Origin: Planctomycetota bacterium
GTDB lineage: Bacteria > Planctomycetota > UBA1135 > UBA2386
Assembly (NCBI GenBank): GCA_020638735.1
Contig: JACKHZ010000018.1
Span: forward strand, 1-19,746
DNA: 19,746 bases
Direction: 5' to 3'
Shown: in pieces, positions 1-6,783 of the stretch
How positions within the stretch are numbered: the first letter of the stretch is position 1
Layout: each line of letters begins with the position of its first letter
Notes under the pieces: model-generated
The model's input: the letters and a program-made list of their open reading frames with translations, nothing else
What the model was told of the DNA's origin: nothing
The model's database searches: none
Translations under genes and position numbers: made by a program

Positions 1-215
1 CGTTCCACGGCGGCCGCACGATCACCAAGAGCGACTGCGCGCGCTACCTGCGCAGCCCGGGCGTCGAGCGCGTGCAGGAGCATCTGCGCGACCTGACCGA
101 TCGCGAGCTGCTGATCCACTACCTGCGCGCACTGCGGCGTTCGGCGGCGCGGCGGACCGAGGCGGAGGCGCAGGCGTCGCTCGATCGCGCGTTGTCGCTG
201 CTCGAGCTCGGTTGA
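1..215 (+). CDS. C-terminal fragment of an unrecognised protein (5' end outside window)
   Basis: An open frame enters from the left edge with its first full codon at position 3 and ends at TGA 213-215, leaving 70 visible residues. The fragment is charged and probably helical, with many Arg, Glu, Leu and Ala residues and a stretch reading TDRELLIHYLRALRR. I see no catalytic motif and cannot assign a family. The gene converges on the M50 peptidase gene, whose stop lies 18 bp beyond. The frame is credible because its codon third positions are strongly G/C-rich and no competing frame has recognisable homology. The function is unknown. Confidence 0.5.
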   Translation, partial: FHGGRTITKSDCARYLRSPGVERVQEHLRDLTDRELLIHYLRALRRSAARRTEAEAQASLDRALSLLELG

Positions 216-233
216 TCGGGCCCGGTGTCGGGG

Positions 234-878
234 TCAGAGATACCGGAGTCCGTCGGGCAGCCAGCTGGCCACGAGGCGTAGCACCGGCAGGTAGAGCTTC
301 GGCAGCACGAAGAGCATCAGCACGAACGGCACCATGCTCATGTAGGGGATCCGCAGCAACGAGTCGTAGAAGCGCTGGCTCTTCGGGAACAGACCCTGCA
401 CGACACCGGCGCCGTCGAGCGGGGGCATCGGCAGCAGGTTGAGCACGGCGAGCACGACGTTGAGCACCAGGAAGACCGAGGCGATGCGCGCGATCGTGCG
501 CGCCGTGTCGCCGTCCGGCCGCGCGATCCCGTAGAGCACCGCGAACGCGATCGCCGCCAGCAGGATGTTGGCGAGCGGTCCGCCCGCGGACATCAGCGCC
601 GCCTTCCGCGGGTGTCGTGCGGCCCAGAACGGGTCGATCGGGGCGTGGGCGAAGCCGAAGCACGAGTTGCCGTTCGACATCAGCAGGCTGAGGGTCGGCA
701 GGATCAACATGCCGAACGGCTCGCGGCGCATGTGGGGGATCGGGTTCAGCGTCATCTGTCCGCCGCGGTAGGCGGTACGGTCGCCGCCGAGGAAGGCGAA
801 CAGCGCGTGCGACGCCTCGTGCACGGTGAGGCTGATGATCAGCACCACGAACCAGAGGATGGCGTTCTCCCAGTTCAT
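234..878 (-). CDS. Site-2 protease family (M50) membrane metallopeptidase
   Basis: The 214-residue product is a polytopic membrane zinc protease of the M50 (rhomboid-independent, SpoIVFB/S2P-like) family, which usually cleaves substrates within the membrane. The zinc-binding HEASH motif (HExxH) is at residues 20-24 inside the first membrane helix. The third zinc ligand is the Asp of PPLDG at about residue 155, the counterpart of the family NPDG motif. At least four hydrophobic segments are visible and there is no PDZ domain, so this is the compact form. The ATG at 878 lies 2 bp after the xseB stop, so the gene is the last of the lipB-xseA-xseB operon. A longer reading frame continues upstream but overlaps xseB, so the internal ATG is preferred. 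The substrate is unknown and the link to exonuclease VII may be only positional. Confidence 0.88.
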   Translation of the reverse strand: MNWENAILWFVVLIISLTVHEASHALFAFLGGDRTAYRGGQMTLNPIPHMRREPFGMLILPTLSLLMSNGNSCFGFAHAPIDPFWAARHPRKAALMSAGGPLANILLAAIAFAVLYGIARPDGDTARTIARIASVFLVLNVVLAVLNLLPMPPLDGAGVVQGLFPKSQRFYDSLLRIPYMSMVPFVLMLFVLPKLYLPVLRLVASWLPDGLRYL

Positions 879-880
879 GG

Positions 881-1195
881 TCAGCGCTCCTCGTCGAGGT
901 CGAACGGCGGGTCGTCGTCGTCCGGGGTGTCGTCGTCGCCAGCAGGGGCGCCGTCGGCGGCGCCATCGGGTGCGGCGTGCGTCGCCGTCAGTTCGTCGGT
1001 GACCTTCTTGACCTTGGTCTCGGTCGCGGCGAGCTTCTGCCGACAGAGGGCCAACAGCTCGGCAGCGCGCGCGACCTTCTCGGTCAGCTCGTCGAGGTCG
1101 ATCTGGCCCGATTCGATCTCCTGCAGGATGTCCTCCAGCTCGCCGCTGGCGGCGGCGTAGGTGGGGGCCTCGTTCTTCTTCTTCTTGCTGGTCAT
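881..1195 (-). CDS. xseB: Exodeoxyribonuclease VII small subunit
   Basis: The 104-residue product is the small subunit of exonuclease VII, which binds the large subunit's coiled coil and is needed for degradation of single-stranded DNA to oligonucleotides. The family core is visible at residues 15-65: LEDILQEIESGQIDLDEL followed by the helix containing AAELLALCRQKL. The N-terminus is lysine-rich (MTSKKKKN). After residue 72 the protein ends in a very acidic, low-complexity Asp/Ala tail that most XseB proteins (about 60-80 residues) lack. Its ATG overlaps the xseA stop by 4 bp (ATGA), so translation is coupled and subunit supply is likely matched. The identification rests on both motif and neighbour. 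Confidence 0.93.
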   Translation of the reverse strand: MTSKKKKNEAPTYAAASGELEDILQEIESGQIDLDELTEKVARAAELLALCRQKLAATETKVKKVTDELTATHAAPDGAADGAPAGDDDTPDDDDPPFDLDEER

Positions 1196-2889
1196 GCTTC
1201 TGGAGCGTCCTCTCGCTGCGTCGTCTGCACGCGCACCTCGGCGTGGCCGTCGCGGAACTGCACCCGCACGGCCTCGCCGTCGGCGAGCCGCGCGACCGAC
1301 GGGGCGACGCGACCGTCGGCGCCGCGCACGATGGCGAAGCCGCGCTGCAGCACGCGGCGCGGGTCGAGCAGCCGGTGGCGCACCGCGGCGCGTTCGAGCA
1401 GCCCCTGCTGCTTCTCGAGCTGTCGCCGGGCGCTGTTGGCGACGCGATCGGCGCTGCGGCGCAGCTCGTTGCGTTCGCGCAGCAGCCGCACGGTGACGTT
1501 CGTGCCGAGTCGTTGCGCGGCGTCGCCGAGGTCGCGGCGGGCATCTGCGAGCGCGCGGTGCGAAGCCTGTACCACGGCACGCGCGGCGGTGACGAGGCGG
1601 CGGCGTTCGTCGGCGAGCAGGTCGGCGGCGGCGTCGGCGAGGCGCATCGCCCGCTCCGTCAGCTCCTCGCGCGCGCCCTCGAGACCGCGGACCAGGAACG
1701 CGGCGACGGCGGTCGGCGTCTTCTCCGAGTGCGCGATCAGGTCGAGCACCGACTGGTCACGCTGGTGACCGATGCCGACCAGCACCTTGAGCGGGTGCTG
1801 CGCCACCGCCAGCGCGACGTCGCGGTCGTCGAACCACGCCAGGTCGGTGCGCGATCCGCCGCCGCGCACGATGCACAGGCAGTCGAAGTCCTGCTGTCGG
1901 GCGGCGAACCAGGCGAGGCCGCGCAGCAGGGTGGGCTTCAGCTCGACGCCCTGCACGCGGATCGGGAACAGCGTCACGTCGAAACCGCAGCCGGACTCTT
2001 CGAGATGGCGCAGGAAGTCGTTCCAGCCGTCGGCGTCCGGGCTGGTCAGCACGCCGATGCGCAGCGTCGGCAGCGGCAGACCGAGCGAGCGGTTGCGCTG
2101 CGCCAGGCCGCGTTGCGCCAGCTCGCGCAGCACCTGCTCGCGCGACAGCGCCAGCTTGCCGAGCGTGAAGCTCGGGTCGATGTCCTGCACGATCAGCTGG
2201 AAGCGGCCGCTGGCGGGGTAGAAGTCGACCTTGACCAGGGCGCGGATCTCGATGCCGTCGCGCAGCGTGAGCGCCGGTTCGCCGCGCGCGAGCGTGGGCA
2301 GCAGGCGCTCGGCGGTGCTCGCGAACAGGGCGACCTCGACCACCGCGCGCGGCCGCGCCAGCCCCTCGGACTTCTCGACCAGCTGGAAGAAGTGGTGTTG
2401 TCGGTCCGCGGTCTTGTCGAAGTCGACGATCTCGCCGATCACCCACAGCGCGTCGGGGAAGACCAGCCGCAGGCCGTCGCGCACCCGCTCGTTGAGTTGC
2501 GAGACGGTCCAGGCCTGCGGCGCTTCGCTGGCAGAAGGGTCGGCGGACTGACCGGCGGATGTCGGGGCGGCGAGTGGCAAGCCGAGCTGGCCCTGCTGCC
2601 CGTGCTCCGGGAGTGGCGGGCGGGGTCTGCTCGGCGCCTTGGTCTCGATCTTGGCCGGTTGCAACGTGCCGGCGAGCAGCGACGGGATCTCGGGCGCGAA
2701 CTCGAACAGGTGCCTGGAGCAGGCCGCGTAGACCGCCTCGACGTGCGTCGCCGGCACCCGCCAGACCTTGCCGCGCGGATCCCAGCGGCGGCCCGGCAGC
2801 TCCTTCACCATCGCGACGAGATCTTCGCGATACGGGAAGCGGATCAGCAGGTGCGCGCCGTCCTGGTCGAGCTCGACGGTCCCGGTCAT
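1192..2889 (-). CDS. xseA: Exodeoxyribonuclease VII large subunit with extra N-terminal HARP-like domain
   Basis: This is the catalytic subunit of the cytoplasmic single-strand nuclease exonuclease VII. At 565 residues it is about 100 longer than the usual 400-460. Residues 12-68 form a small domain containing ELPGRRWDPRGKVWRVP, which resembles HARP/SMARCAL1-type modules. A Pro/Gln-rich linker (69-125) follows, then the OB-fold starting at WTVSQLNERV (126-225) and the catalytic domain. The residues matching the critical E. coli XseA set are retained: Asp291, Arg342 (RGGGS), His375 and Asp378. The usual GHExD reads GHQRD here. A long coiled coil and the C-terminal DPRRVLQRGFAIV motif complete the family pattern. 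The ATG at 2889 is 10 bp after the lipB stop, and the gene overlaps xseB by ATGA. The fusion is one uninterrupted frame, not an annotation join. Confidence 0.94.
   Translation of the reverse strand: MTGTVELDQDGAHLLIRFPYREDLVAMVKELPGRRWDPRGKVWRVPATHVEAVYAACSRHLFEFAPEIPSLLAGTLQPAKIETKAPSRPRPPLPEHGQQGQLGLPLAAPTSAGQSADPSASEAPQAWTVSQLNERVRDGLRLVFPDALWVIGEIVDFDKTADRQHHFFQLVEKSEGLARPRAVVEVALFASTAERLLPTLARGEPALTLRDGIEIRALVKVDFYPASGRFQLIVQDIDPSFTLGKLALSREQVLRELAQRGLAQRNRSLGLPLPTLRIGVLTSPDADGWNDFLRHLEESGCGFDVTLFPIRVQGVELKPTLLRGLAWFAARQQDFDCLCIVRGGGSRTDLAWFDDRDVALAVAQHPLKVLVGIGHQRDQSVLDLIAHSEKTPTAVAAFLVRGLEGAREELTERAMRLADAAADLLADERRRLVTAARAVVQASHRALADARRDLGDAAQRLGTNVTVRLLRERNELRRSADRVANSARRQLEKQQGLLERAAVRHRLLDPRRVLQRGFAIVRGADGRVAPSVARLADGEAVRVQFRDGHAEVRVQTTQREDAPEA
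2686..2856 (-). other. HARP-like domain within XseA (residues 12-68)
   Basis: The translated segment has the order hydrophobic strand (HLLIRFPY), helix (EDLVAMVKEL), the signature PGRRWDPRGKVWRVP, then a second helix with aromatic residues. This pattern is known from the HARP domain of SMARCAL1-type annealing helicases and from short N-terminal modules of some bacterial recombinases and helicases. It is separated from the OB-fold by about 55 low-complexity residues. The assignment comes from recalled family patterns and has not been profile-tested. Confidence 0.6.
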
Positions 2890-2899
2890 CGGTACGCGT

Positions 2900-3505
2900 T
2901 CATACCGGATCGGCGGGAGCCAGCAGCAGCGAAACCGCCGAGGTGGCCGCGGCGACGGCCTCGGCCATGGTGATCGTCCGGCCCGCGGCAGTGCTCAGGT
3001 CGGTCATGACGTCGGGCGACAGGCCGCACGGCCGCACCGCGCGCCACGCCGACAGGTCCATGGCGACGTTGATGCCGATGCCGTGCAGGTTGACCCAGCG
3101 CTTCACCGCGACGCCGATCGACGCGAACTTGCGCTCGCCGACGAACACGCCGGTGCCGTCGACCGACGGGGTCGCGGCGAGGCCGAACGCGCTGGCCACC
3201 TGCACCCCGAAGGTCTCGAGTCGGCGCAGCCAGTCGCGCACGTCGCGTCGAGGCAGCGGCACGATCGGGTAGACGGTCAGCTGGCCCGGGCCGTGGTGGG
3301 TGATCTTGCCGCCGCGCTCGATCGCGACGATGTCCGGGCGCAGCTCGGCGGTGGGCGTGGCGCGTCCGGCGGTGAACACCGGCTCGTGCTCCACCAGCAG
3401 CACGCGGCCGGGCGCGCCCCTCTGCACGGCCTCGTGCAGCGTCCGCATGCGCTCCAGCACCGGCAGGTAGGCGACGCGGCCCAGGTCCTCGACTTCGATC
3501 TGCAA
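2900..3505 (-). CDS. lipB: Octanoyl-[acyl carrier protein]:protein N-octanoyltransferase
   Basis: LipB moves the octanoyl group from acyl carrier protein to a lysine of lipoyl domains (pyruvate and 2-oxoglutarate dehydrogenases, glycine cleavage H protein), the first step of lipoate assembly. The 201-residue product has the family signature RGGKITHHGPGQL (64-76), the RKFASIGV lysine (Lys126) and the catalytic cysteine in RPCGL (Cys160). Together these form the Cys/Lys acyl-transfer dyad. The start is TTG at 3505: an in-frame TAG lies only three codons upstream, and the resulting N-terminus (QIEVEDLGRVAYLPVL) fits the family. It is the first gene of the lipB-xseA-xseB-M50 operon. No lipA is seen in the window. 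Confidence 0.95.
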   Translation of the reverse strand: MQIEVEDLGRVAYLPVLERMRTLHEAVQRGAPGRVLLVEHEPVFTAGRATPTAELRPDIVAIERGGKITHHGPGQLTVYPIVPLPRRDVRDWLRRLETFGVQVASAFGLAATPSVDGTGVFVGERKFASIGVAVKRWVNLHGIGINVAMDLSAWRAVRPCGLSPDVMTDLSTAAGRTITMAEAVAAATSAVSLLLAPADPV

Positions 3506-3523
3506 GGCGGCAGACTAGCAGGT

Positions 3524-3916
3524 GTGACAGCGGTCGTGTCCGTCGTGTGTTGGTTCGCGCTGCAGCAGCTCGCCGCGGTGCCGGAATCGCCGGTCGCCGG
3601 CGAGCCGGTCCTCGTCTCGGCCCGCCTCGCCGACGGGCCGGCTTCCGGCGTGTCCGTGCAGGTGGTGCTGCCGGACGGCGTGCGCCGCCCGATCGGCGAG
3701 ACGGACTCGGACGGCGCGTTGCGCTTCGTGCCGGAGACGGCCGGTCAGCACACGTTCGTCGCCGACGTCGGCGGGGTGCGCTGTCTCACGCCGGTGTTCG
3801 CCCAGCAACGCGCAGGTCGTTGGCTGCTGGCCGTCGGCAGCGTGCCGTTGGGGCTCGCGTTGCTGTGGATCCAGCTGCGCCGGATCCGCCGCGGGATGCG
3901 CACCGGGCAGGCCTGA
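3524..3916 (+). CDS. Small membrane-anchored beta-sandwich protein, function unknown
   Basis: The predicted 130-residue product starts at GTG 3524 with a hydrophobic N-terminus (VVSVVCWFALQQLAAV) that could be a short signal sequence. A domain follows that resembles Ig-like/CarboxypepD-regulatory folds such as those of nickel-transport accessory proteins: GEPVLVSARL, then PDGVRRPIGETDSDGALRF, then a strand ending at TFVADVGG. Residues 101-118 form a membrane helix, followed by a strongly basic tail (RRIRRGMR). The topology would be outside-in with a cytoplasmic tail. The start is uncertain, because the frame is open upstream through the opposite-strand lipB and no clear ribosome binding site is present. 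Only 18 bp separate it from lipB, so the two divergent promoters must overlap coding sequence. Confidence 0.6.
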   Translation: MTAVVSVVCWFALQQLAAVPESPVAGEPVLVSARLADGPASGVSVQVVLPDGVRRPIGETDSDGALRFVPETAGQHTFVADVGGVRCLTPVFAQQRAGRWLLAVGSVPLGLALLWIQLRRIRRGMRTGQA

Positions 3917-3930
3917 ACCGGTCCGCTGGC

Positions 3931-3962
3931 GGAGCGCTCCGGCTCCGGACTGCCGGCGCTCC
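3931..3962. terminator. Possible bidirectional hairpin between convergent genes
   Basis: The arms GGAGCGC (3931-3937) and GCGCTCC (3956-3962) are inverted, and an inner stem TCCGG/CCGGA (3938-3949) is nested between them. The structure lies between the stop of the small membrane protein (3916) and the stop of trxA (3978). There is no T-run on either side, so intrinsic termination is only possible, not clear. Confidence 0.35.
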
Positions 3963-3977
3963 CGGGGGCGTGCCTGC

Positions 3978-4298
3978 TCAGGCCAGCACGCGGTCGACGT
4001 GGCTCTTCACCGTGCGCAGGTCGGCGTTGCCCATGAAGCGGTCCACTTCCTTGCCGTCACGGAAGAAGATGCAGGTCGGCACGCTCATGATGCCGAAGCT
4101 GGCTGCGGTCTCCTGCGCGTTGTCGATGTCCACCTTGAAGACCGACATCTTGCCCTGGTACTCGTCGGCGACCTTGTCGATCGTCGGCGCGAGCGCCTTG
4201 CACGGCTGACACCAGCTGGCCGAGAAATCGACGAGCACCGGGGTCTTGGAGGAGTCGAGCGTGCTCTTGAAGTTGCTGTCGGTGAGTTCGGTGACCAT
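3978..4298 (-). CDS. trxA: Thioredoxin
   Basis: The 106-residue product has the length and fold pattern of cytosolic thioredoxin, which reduces protein disulfides using electrons from thioredoxin reductase. The active site is WCQPCK (residues 29-34), where the usual Gly between the cysteines is Gln. This may shift the redox potential and is also known in some thioredoxin subfamilies. The buried Asp is in LVDFSASW (Asp24), the cis-proline is Pro74 in SVPT, and an additional cysteine, Cys76, lies two residues after it. No signal peptide is present. The ATG at 4298 is the first in frame, and no Shine-Dalgarno sequence is evident. A 134 bp divergent region separates it from the glycosyltransferase gene. 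Confidence 0.95.
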   Translation of the reverse strand: MVTELTDSNFKSTLDSSKTPVLVDFSASWCQPCKALAPTIDKVADEYQGKMSVFKVDIDNAQETAASFGIMSVPTCIFFRDGKEVDRFMGNADLRTVKSHVDRVLA

Positions 4299-4315
4299 GT
4301 CTTGTCGGTGGGTTG

Positions 4316-4330
4316 CGGGAGTGGCTCCCG
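4316..4330. repeat. Short perfect inverted repeat in the trxA / glycosyltransferase divergent region
   Basis: The sequence CGGGAG-TGG-CTCCCG forms a 6 bp stem with a 3-base loop, 18 bp upstream of the trxA start. It could be a leader hairpin of trxA or a protein-binding site. In GC-rich DNA such a short palindrome can also arise by chance. Confidence 0.3.
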
Positions 4331-4432
4331 ATCGGAGGGCGCAATTTCGACCATCGGTGCCCCGCCTGCAAGTGTGGGCTCAAGTCGGGATCGGCCCGGT
4401 GTCGATTCATGCCACAGTCCAGGTCGAAGTCC

Positions 4433-5317
4433 ATGAAGCTCGTCTCCCTGTCGATGGTGCGCAACGAGGAATACTGGATCTGGTACGCCCTCACTTCGGT
4501 CGCGCCGCACGTGGACGAGGTCCTGGTGTTCGACAACCACAGCGACGACCGCACGGTCGAGATCGTGCGCGGCATGGGGCACCTCGGTGACAAGTTGACC
4601 CTCTTCGAGGGGTTCGGCGGCGACAGCGAGCAGGAGAACCGGGAGCAGATGCTGGCCGAGGCCCGGCGGCGCGGGGCGACGCATGTCCTGACGCTGGACG
4701 GCGACGAGGTCTACAGCGACGAGGTGCTCGGCTTCTGTCGGCGCCTGCTCGAGGTGCACGAGCACTCTCCGGGGCTGCCCGACCCGCCGCGCAACCACGG
4801 TCGGCCGCTGGACCCGACGCCGACCGATGGCATCCTGATCAAGAACATCGGGCTGCGGCCGATCTGCCCTGGCTTCGCCGGTCCCGGCAGCTGTCGTCCC
4901 GTCGACTACGTGCAGTCCGACCTCGAGCACGGCGCCTACAACTATCTGGTGCGCATCACGTCGCTGCAGCACCTGCGCGGCAACGGTCTCGAGTGGGGCG
5001 AGCACGGCTTCGTCGAGACCGACGATCTCTACATCCAGTCGTCGCCGCACACGCTCTGGCTGCCGGGCATGTGGTTCCTGCATTTCTCGCGGCACCCGCG
5101 CTCGAGCCGCCGCGGCGCCGGCTCGGTCCAGTGGCAGTACGGCGTCGCCGATCAGGGCAGCGTGCCGATCCACGCGCACGTCAGTCTGCCAGCGGCGTTG
5201 CTGCGGCCGGATGGCCCGGGCAACCCGACGCTCGAGGCGTGGGGCATGCGCGACCCGCAGCAAGGGCGGCCCCGCGCGCGGCTCGCCGACTTCGTGCCGC
5301 CGGCTGCGCTCAGCTGA
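4433..5317 (+). CDS. Family 2-like glycosyltransferase
   Basis: The 294-residue product begins with the GT-A pattern KLVSLSMVRNEEYWIWYAL, followed by VDEVLVFDNHSDDRT (sugar-nucleotide binding) and the metal-binding LDGDE motif at residues 88-92, equivalent to DxD. No membrane helix is visible, so it probably acts in the cytoplasm, transferring a sugar to an unknown acceptor. The C-terminal half (HGAYNYLVRITSLQHL, WFLHFSRHPRSSRR) resembles no domain I can name. The ATG at 4433 is chosen because it puts the first beta strand at the N-terminus. ATG 4409 would add eight residues and ATG 4313 a Cys-rich extension. The stop overlaps the convergent DUF1858 gene by 8 bp. No other polysaccharide genes are nearby, so the pathway cannot be inferred. 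Confidence 0.82.
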   Translation: MKLVSLSMVRNEEYWIWYALTSVAPHVDEVLVFDNHSDDRTVEIVRGMGHLGDKLTLFEGFGGDSEQENREQMLAEARRRGATHVLTLDGDEVYSDEVLGFCRRLLEVHEHSPGLPDPPRNHGRPLDPTPTDGILIKNIGLRPICPGFAGPGSCRPVDYVQSDLEHGAYNYLVRITSLQHLRGNGLEWGEHGFVETDDLYIQSSPHTLWLPGMWFLHFSRHPRSSRRGAGSVQWQYGVADQGSVPIHAHVSLPAALLRPDGPGNPTLEAWGMRDPQQGRPRARLADFVPPAALS

Positions 5318-5534
5318 CGCGGTTGAGCGCGGCGAGCAGCCTGTCCGTCGGGATGCCGTTCTCCGCGGCGACGGCGGCGATGCTCGCGTTCGGATCGAAG
5401 CCGCAGTTGCTGCAGCCGCCGAGGTGGAAGTCGCGCATCAGCACCATGCCGAGCGAGGGGTCGGCGGTCAGTGCCTCCAACATCGTCGTCTCGGCGGTGA
5501 ACGAGTGAGGGGTCGTCTTCGGTTGGTCGGTCAT
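5310..5534 (-). CDS. DUF1858-type small CxxC protein
   Basis: The 74-residue product has a helical domain with the motif GGCSNCGFDP, placing a CxxC pair at Cys41 and Cys44, preceded by MLEALTADPSLGMVLMRDF and followed by SIAAVAAENGI. This matches the DUF1858 / hybrid-cluster-protein-associated disulfide domain and the related ScdA N-terminal domain, which are linked to redox or iron-sulfur chemistry. The ATG at 5534 lies 8 bp after the mrp stop, so both are likely co-transcribed. A longer frame upstream overlaps mrp and was rejected. The context suggests a helper in Fe-S handling by Mrp, but that is inference. Its 3' end overlaps the convergent glycosyltransferase gene by 8 bp. Confidence 0.85.
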   Translation of the reverse strand: MTDQPKTTPHSFTAETTMLEALTADPSLGMVLMRDFHLGGCSNCGFDPNASIAAVAAENGIPTDRLLAALNRVS

Positions 5535-5542
5535 GTTCGTTC

Positions 5543-6622
5543 TCACGCGATGGTCGTGGTCTCTTCGGCGTTCTTGACGCTGATGCGCTGGGCCAGGCGG
5601 CCGGCGATCGCCAGGATCGCCTGCGCGCTCGCGCTGTCCGGGGCGGCCATGACGATCGGTTCGCCGCGGTCGCCGCCTTCTCGCACCGGTAGCTCGAGCG
5701 GGATCTGGCCGAGCAACGGCACGCCGAACTGCTCCTCGATGCGCTTGCCGCCGCCTTCGCCGAAGATGTGGTAGCGCTCGTTGCTGCCCGGCGGCGTGAA
5801 CCACGCCATGTTCTCGACCACGCCGAGGATCGGCACGTTGACGGTCTGGAACATGCGGATCGCCTTCTTGACGTCGAGCACCGACACGTCCTGTGGGGTG
5901 GTGACGATCACCGCGCCGATCAGGTGCGCCTGCTGGCTGAGGCTCAACTGTGCATCGCCGGTGCCGGGTGGCAGGTCGACGACGAGGTAGTCGAGGTCCT
6001 GCCACGCGACTTCGAACAGGAATTGGCGCACCGCGGAGTGCAGCATCGGGCCGCGCCAGATCACCGCCTGGTCCTCGGCGACCAGCAGGCCCATCGACAT
6101 CACCTGGATGCCGTGGCGCTCGAACGGCACGATGCGATTGCCGACGGCGGTCGGCTGGCCCGACACGCCGAGCATCAGCGGCACGTTCGGGCCGTAGACG
6201 TCGGCGTCGAGGATGCCGACCTTGGCGCCGCTGCGCGCGAGCGCGCAGGCCAGGTTGACCGCGACCGTCGACTTGCCGACGCCGCCCTTGCCCGACGACA
6301 CCGCGAGCACGTTCTTGACACCCGGGATCGTGCCCTTGTCGCCGAGCAGCGGGCGGCTGGCGGTGACGCGTGCCGTCATCTCGATGTCGACGGTGCCGAC
6401 GCCCGGCAGCGCCCTGACGGCGCGCATCGCCTGCTCCTTCATCAGGTCCTTGACGGGGCAGGCCGGCGTCGTCAGTTCGATCTTGAACGCGACGTTGGCG
6501 CCGCAGATGCGGAGGTCCTTGACGAACCCGAGCGCGACGATGTCCTGGTGCAGGTCCGGATCCTGGACCGCTCGCAGCGCATCGAGGACCTGGGCTTCCG
6601 AAGGGGCTGAGTTGGCCGACAT
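5543..6622 (-). CDS. mrp: Mrp/ApbC-family iron-sulfur carrier P-loop ATPase
   Basis: Mrp proteins (NBP35/ApbC family) carry and deliver [4Fe-4S] clusters in the cytoplasm. The 359-residue product has an N-terminal MIP18/DUF59 domain (about 8-85, with TTPACPVKDLM). A deviant Walker A motif, SGKGGVGKST, follows at 110-119, then DADVYGPNVPLMLG and the DLPPGTGDAQLSLSQ switch region. The expected CxxC after VENM is missing: the sequence is VENMAWFTPPGS, with PPGS at 277-280. I recall such CxxC-less Mrps from Actinobacteria and Deinococcota. The start at 6622 is favoured because a promoter-like element ends just upstream. ATG 6655 (11 residues longer) remains possible. The DUF1858 gene follows 8 bp downstream. 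Confidence 0.95.
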   Translation of the reverse strand: MSANSAPSEAQVLDALRAVQDPDLHQDIVALGFVKDLRICGANVAFKIELTTPACPVKDLMKEQAMRAVRALPGVGTVDIEMTARVTASRPLLGDKGTIPGVKNVLAVSSGKGGVGKSTVAVNLACALARSGAKVGILDADVYGPNVPLMLGVSGQPTAVGNRIVPFERHGIQVMSMGLLVAEDQAVIWRGPMLHSAVRQFLFEVAWQDLDYLVVDLPPGTGDAQLSLSQQAHLIGAVIVTTPQDVSVLDVKKAIRMFQTVNVPILGVVENMAWFTPPGSNERYHIFGEGGGKRIEEQFGVPLLGQIPLELPVREGGDRGEPIVMAAPDSASAQAILAIAGRLAQRISVKNAEETTTIA

Positions 6623-6631
6623 GGGGCGGCG

Positions 6632-6660
6632 TAAATAGCCTTGGAATAGGGCCATATCAA
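6632..6660 (-). promoter_or_regulatory. Possible promoter of mrp
   Basis: On the minus strand TTGATA (6660-6655) and TATTTA (6637-6632) are separated by exactly 17 bases. The first is close to the -35 consensus, while the second matches TATAAT at only 3 of 6 positions. Transcription would begin within about 3 bases of ATG 6622, giving a nearly leaderless message. The surrounding AT content is high for this genome. Confidence 0.35.
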
Positions 6661-6745
6661 GGATCCCCCAGGCATCCCGCGGCGTTGGGGCGGCTCAAGC
6701 AGGGAAGATCGCGGCGCGGGCAGCGTCCGAGGCCGACCGCACGGT

Positions 6746-6751
6746 TATCAT
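6746..6751 (+). promoter_or_regulatory. Possible -10 element upstream of the DsbD-alpha-like gene
   Basis: TATCAT matches the sigma-70 -10 consensus at 5 of 6 positions and lies 32 bp before ATG 6784. No convincing -35 hexamer is seen 17 bases upstream, so this is a weak call. Confidence 0.25.
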
Positions 6752-6783
6752 CCTCGCGCGGAATCTACTCCGAACTCTGCAGC

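Noticed and set aside
216..233. CGGGCCCG palindrome as a terminator between the first gene and the M50 gene
   Set aside because: Self-complementary with no loop and no T-run; too short to call.
1243..2973. A 576-residue + strand open frame opposite xseA
   Set aside because: Antisense shadow of xseA; composition is biased and no domain is recognisable.
4313..4432. Cys-rich N-terminal extension of the glycosyltransferase (RCPACKCG), like a zinc ribbon
   Set aside because: It falls in the divergent promoter region with trxA and precedes the normal GT-A start; probably untranslated.
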